A stretch of 64,000 nt of DNA from Polaribacter sp. Hel_I_88. Its GTDB lineage: Bacteria > Bacteroidota > Bacteroidia > Flavobacteriales > Flavobacteriaceae. Below the pieces are notes generated by a model that had not been told where the DNA came from, made no database searches, and saw only the letters and a list, made by a program, of their open reading frames with translations. Positions within the stretch are counted from its first letter, which is position 1. Each line of letters opens with the position of its first letter. The position numbers and the translations under genes are program-made. The DNA is taken from contig NZ_JHZZ01000001.1 of the NCBI RefSeq assembly GCF_000687935.1, positions 3,048,001-3,112,000 on the forward strand, read 5' to 3'. This document shows positions 63,502 to 64,000 of the stretch, in pieces.

Positions 63502-64000
63502 CTAATACTCATTATAATCAAAATCATCAAAATGCCCAAATTCGTCATCAATATCCTCTTCATCACCAAAACCATCATCTACTTTTTCTGCAACAAATTC
63601 TTTTTCGGGAGCTTCTGCAGGAATTTCGCCAACCGTTAAAATTATTTGAGGTAAATCGTCTCTTTTTTCGTCCAATATTTCAACAACATCCACATAAAAA
63701 GTCCACATTTTTAAAAAATCGTACACATAAATTAGTTTGCTATTTTCTTCTGGCAATGTTTCGCTTAAAATACAGCCTTTCATAGAAATATCTTCACCAG
63801 CTTCTGCCATATTAAATAACGGAATTTCCTCACCTTGATTCCATTCATCATCCGTTCTGTAAAAAGAAGCCATTTCTTGCCCAGCAAAACCAAAAGACGA
63901 CGCAATTGTTTTATGCAAAATTTCTAAATCAATAGTTTCATCAACTAAAACAGTTCTAATAATATCTTCTTTGGTATCTAAAATAATTCTTATTTTGTAC
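63502..64000 (-). CDS. Partial plasmid pRiA4b ORF-3-like (IS1096 TnpR-like) protein
   Basis: The reading frame is open from the stop at 63502 through the right edge of the window, so the start lies just beyond 64000. The first visible residues (YKIRIILDTKEDIIRTVLVD) match the usual N-terminus of pRiA4b ORF-3 proteins, and LHKTIASSFGFAGQEMASFY...LIYVYDFLKMWTFYVDV is the family core. A TTG at 63918 is internal, not the start. A 35-residue acidic tail (DDGFGDEEDIDDEFGHFDDF) ends it. The role is unknown. Confidence 0.85.
   Translation of the reverse strand, partial: YKIRIILDTKEDIIRTVLVDETIDLEILHKTIASSFGFAGQEMASFYRTDDEWNQGEEIPLFNMAEAGEDISMKGCILSETLPEENSKLIYVYDFLKMWTFYVDVVEILDEKRDDLPQIILTVGEIPAEAPEKEFVAEKVDDGFGDEEDIDDEFGHFDDFDYNEY

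Overview
The window is AT-rich chromosomal DNA of a marine-type Flavobacteriaceae (Bacteroidota); the proteins read most like Polaribacter or a close relative, which is recollection and not a search. Support for the lineage: a 1831-residue protein with a type IX secretion type B sorting domain, BatA-type and TIGR02757 proteins, a PUA-less glutamate 5-kinase, -7 promoter boxes of the form TAnnTTTG, and several families of flavobacterial extragenic palindromes. No rRNA, tRNA or CRISPR array was found.

Layout. 1-7.5 kb: partial esterase, a small membrane protein, a dihydroorotase homologue lacking its metal ligands, a BatA-like protein, a secreted S10 peptidase, a TIGR02757 protein, a CPBP protease and a LolD-like ATPase, all on minus. 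7.9-13.2 kb: sucC, a secreted unknown, and the proline operon (GNAT-proC-proB-proA). 13.6-23.4 kb: a beta-barrel protein and uvrB on minus, a REP-hairpin cluster, then plus-strand alkB, rluF, tgt, lptG/F, an EamA transporter and accA. 23.5-23.9 kb: 31 head-to-tail copies of a 14-bp unit. 24-35.7 kb: a TlpA-like lipoprotein, sbcC-sbcD, pdhA-pdhC, a VanX-type dipeptidase, DUF1206 and DUF2721 proteins. 35.7-37.3 kb: a complete IS1182/IS5-like element with 13-bp inverted repeats and a 6-bp target duplication. 37.4-41.1 kb: a NYN protein and a tight egtB-egtD-racemase-like operon for ergothioneine-type chemistry. 41.5-47.6 kb: a frameshifted NTF2-like gene, a PadR/PspC/DUF2807 envelope-stress module, DUF4870, DUF4442, a 48-codon small gene and an AIM24 protein. 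47.7-53.4 kb: yebC, an IS110 element and pta-ackA. 53.4-64 kb: a secreted unknown, an acyl-CoA carboxylase beta subunit, the giant T9SS substrate, an ABC-2 exporter and a partial pRiA4b ORF-3-like gene.

How they work together. Pyruvate dehydrogenase E1-alpha/E2, Pta-AckA, SucC, AccA and the acyl-CoA carboxylase form an acetyl-CoA, fatty-acid and TCA set. ProA/B/C make proline. UvrB, AlkB and SbcCD are DNA repair; RluF and Tgt modify RNA.

The most interesting points are: (1) the IS110 element, whose 5' region folds into two stem-loops of about 50 nt, as expected of a bridge RNA, with loop segments matching both element flanks, and which seems to split a 69-codon ORF that can be read through once the element is removed; (2) a divergent Asp/Glu-racemase-like gene fused by 1-bp gaps to egtB-egtD; (3) the 14-bp x 31 array whose last base is the final base of a stop codon; (4) the frameshift at 41618-41622; (5) the PyrC homologue without its HxH.
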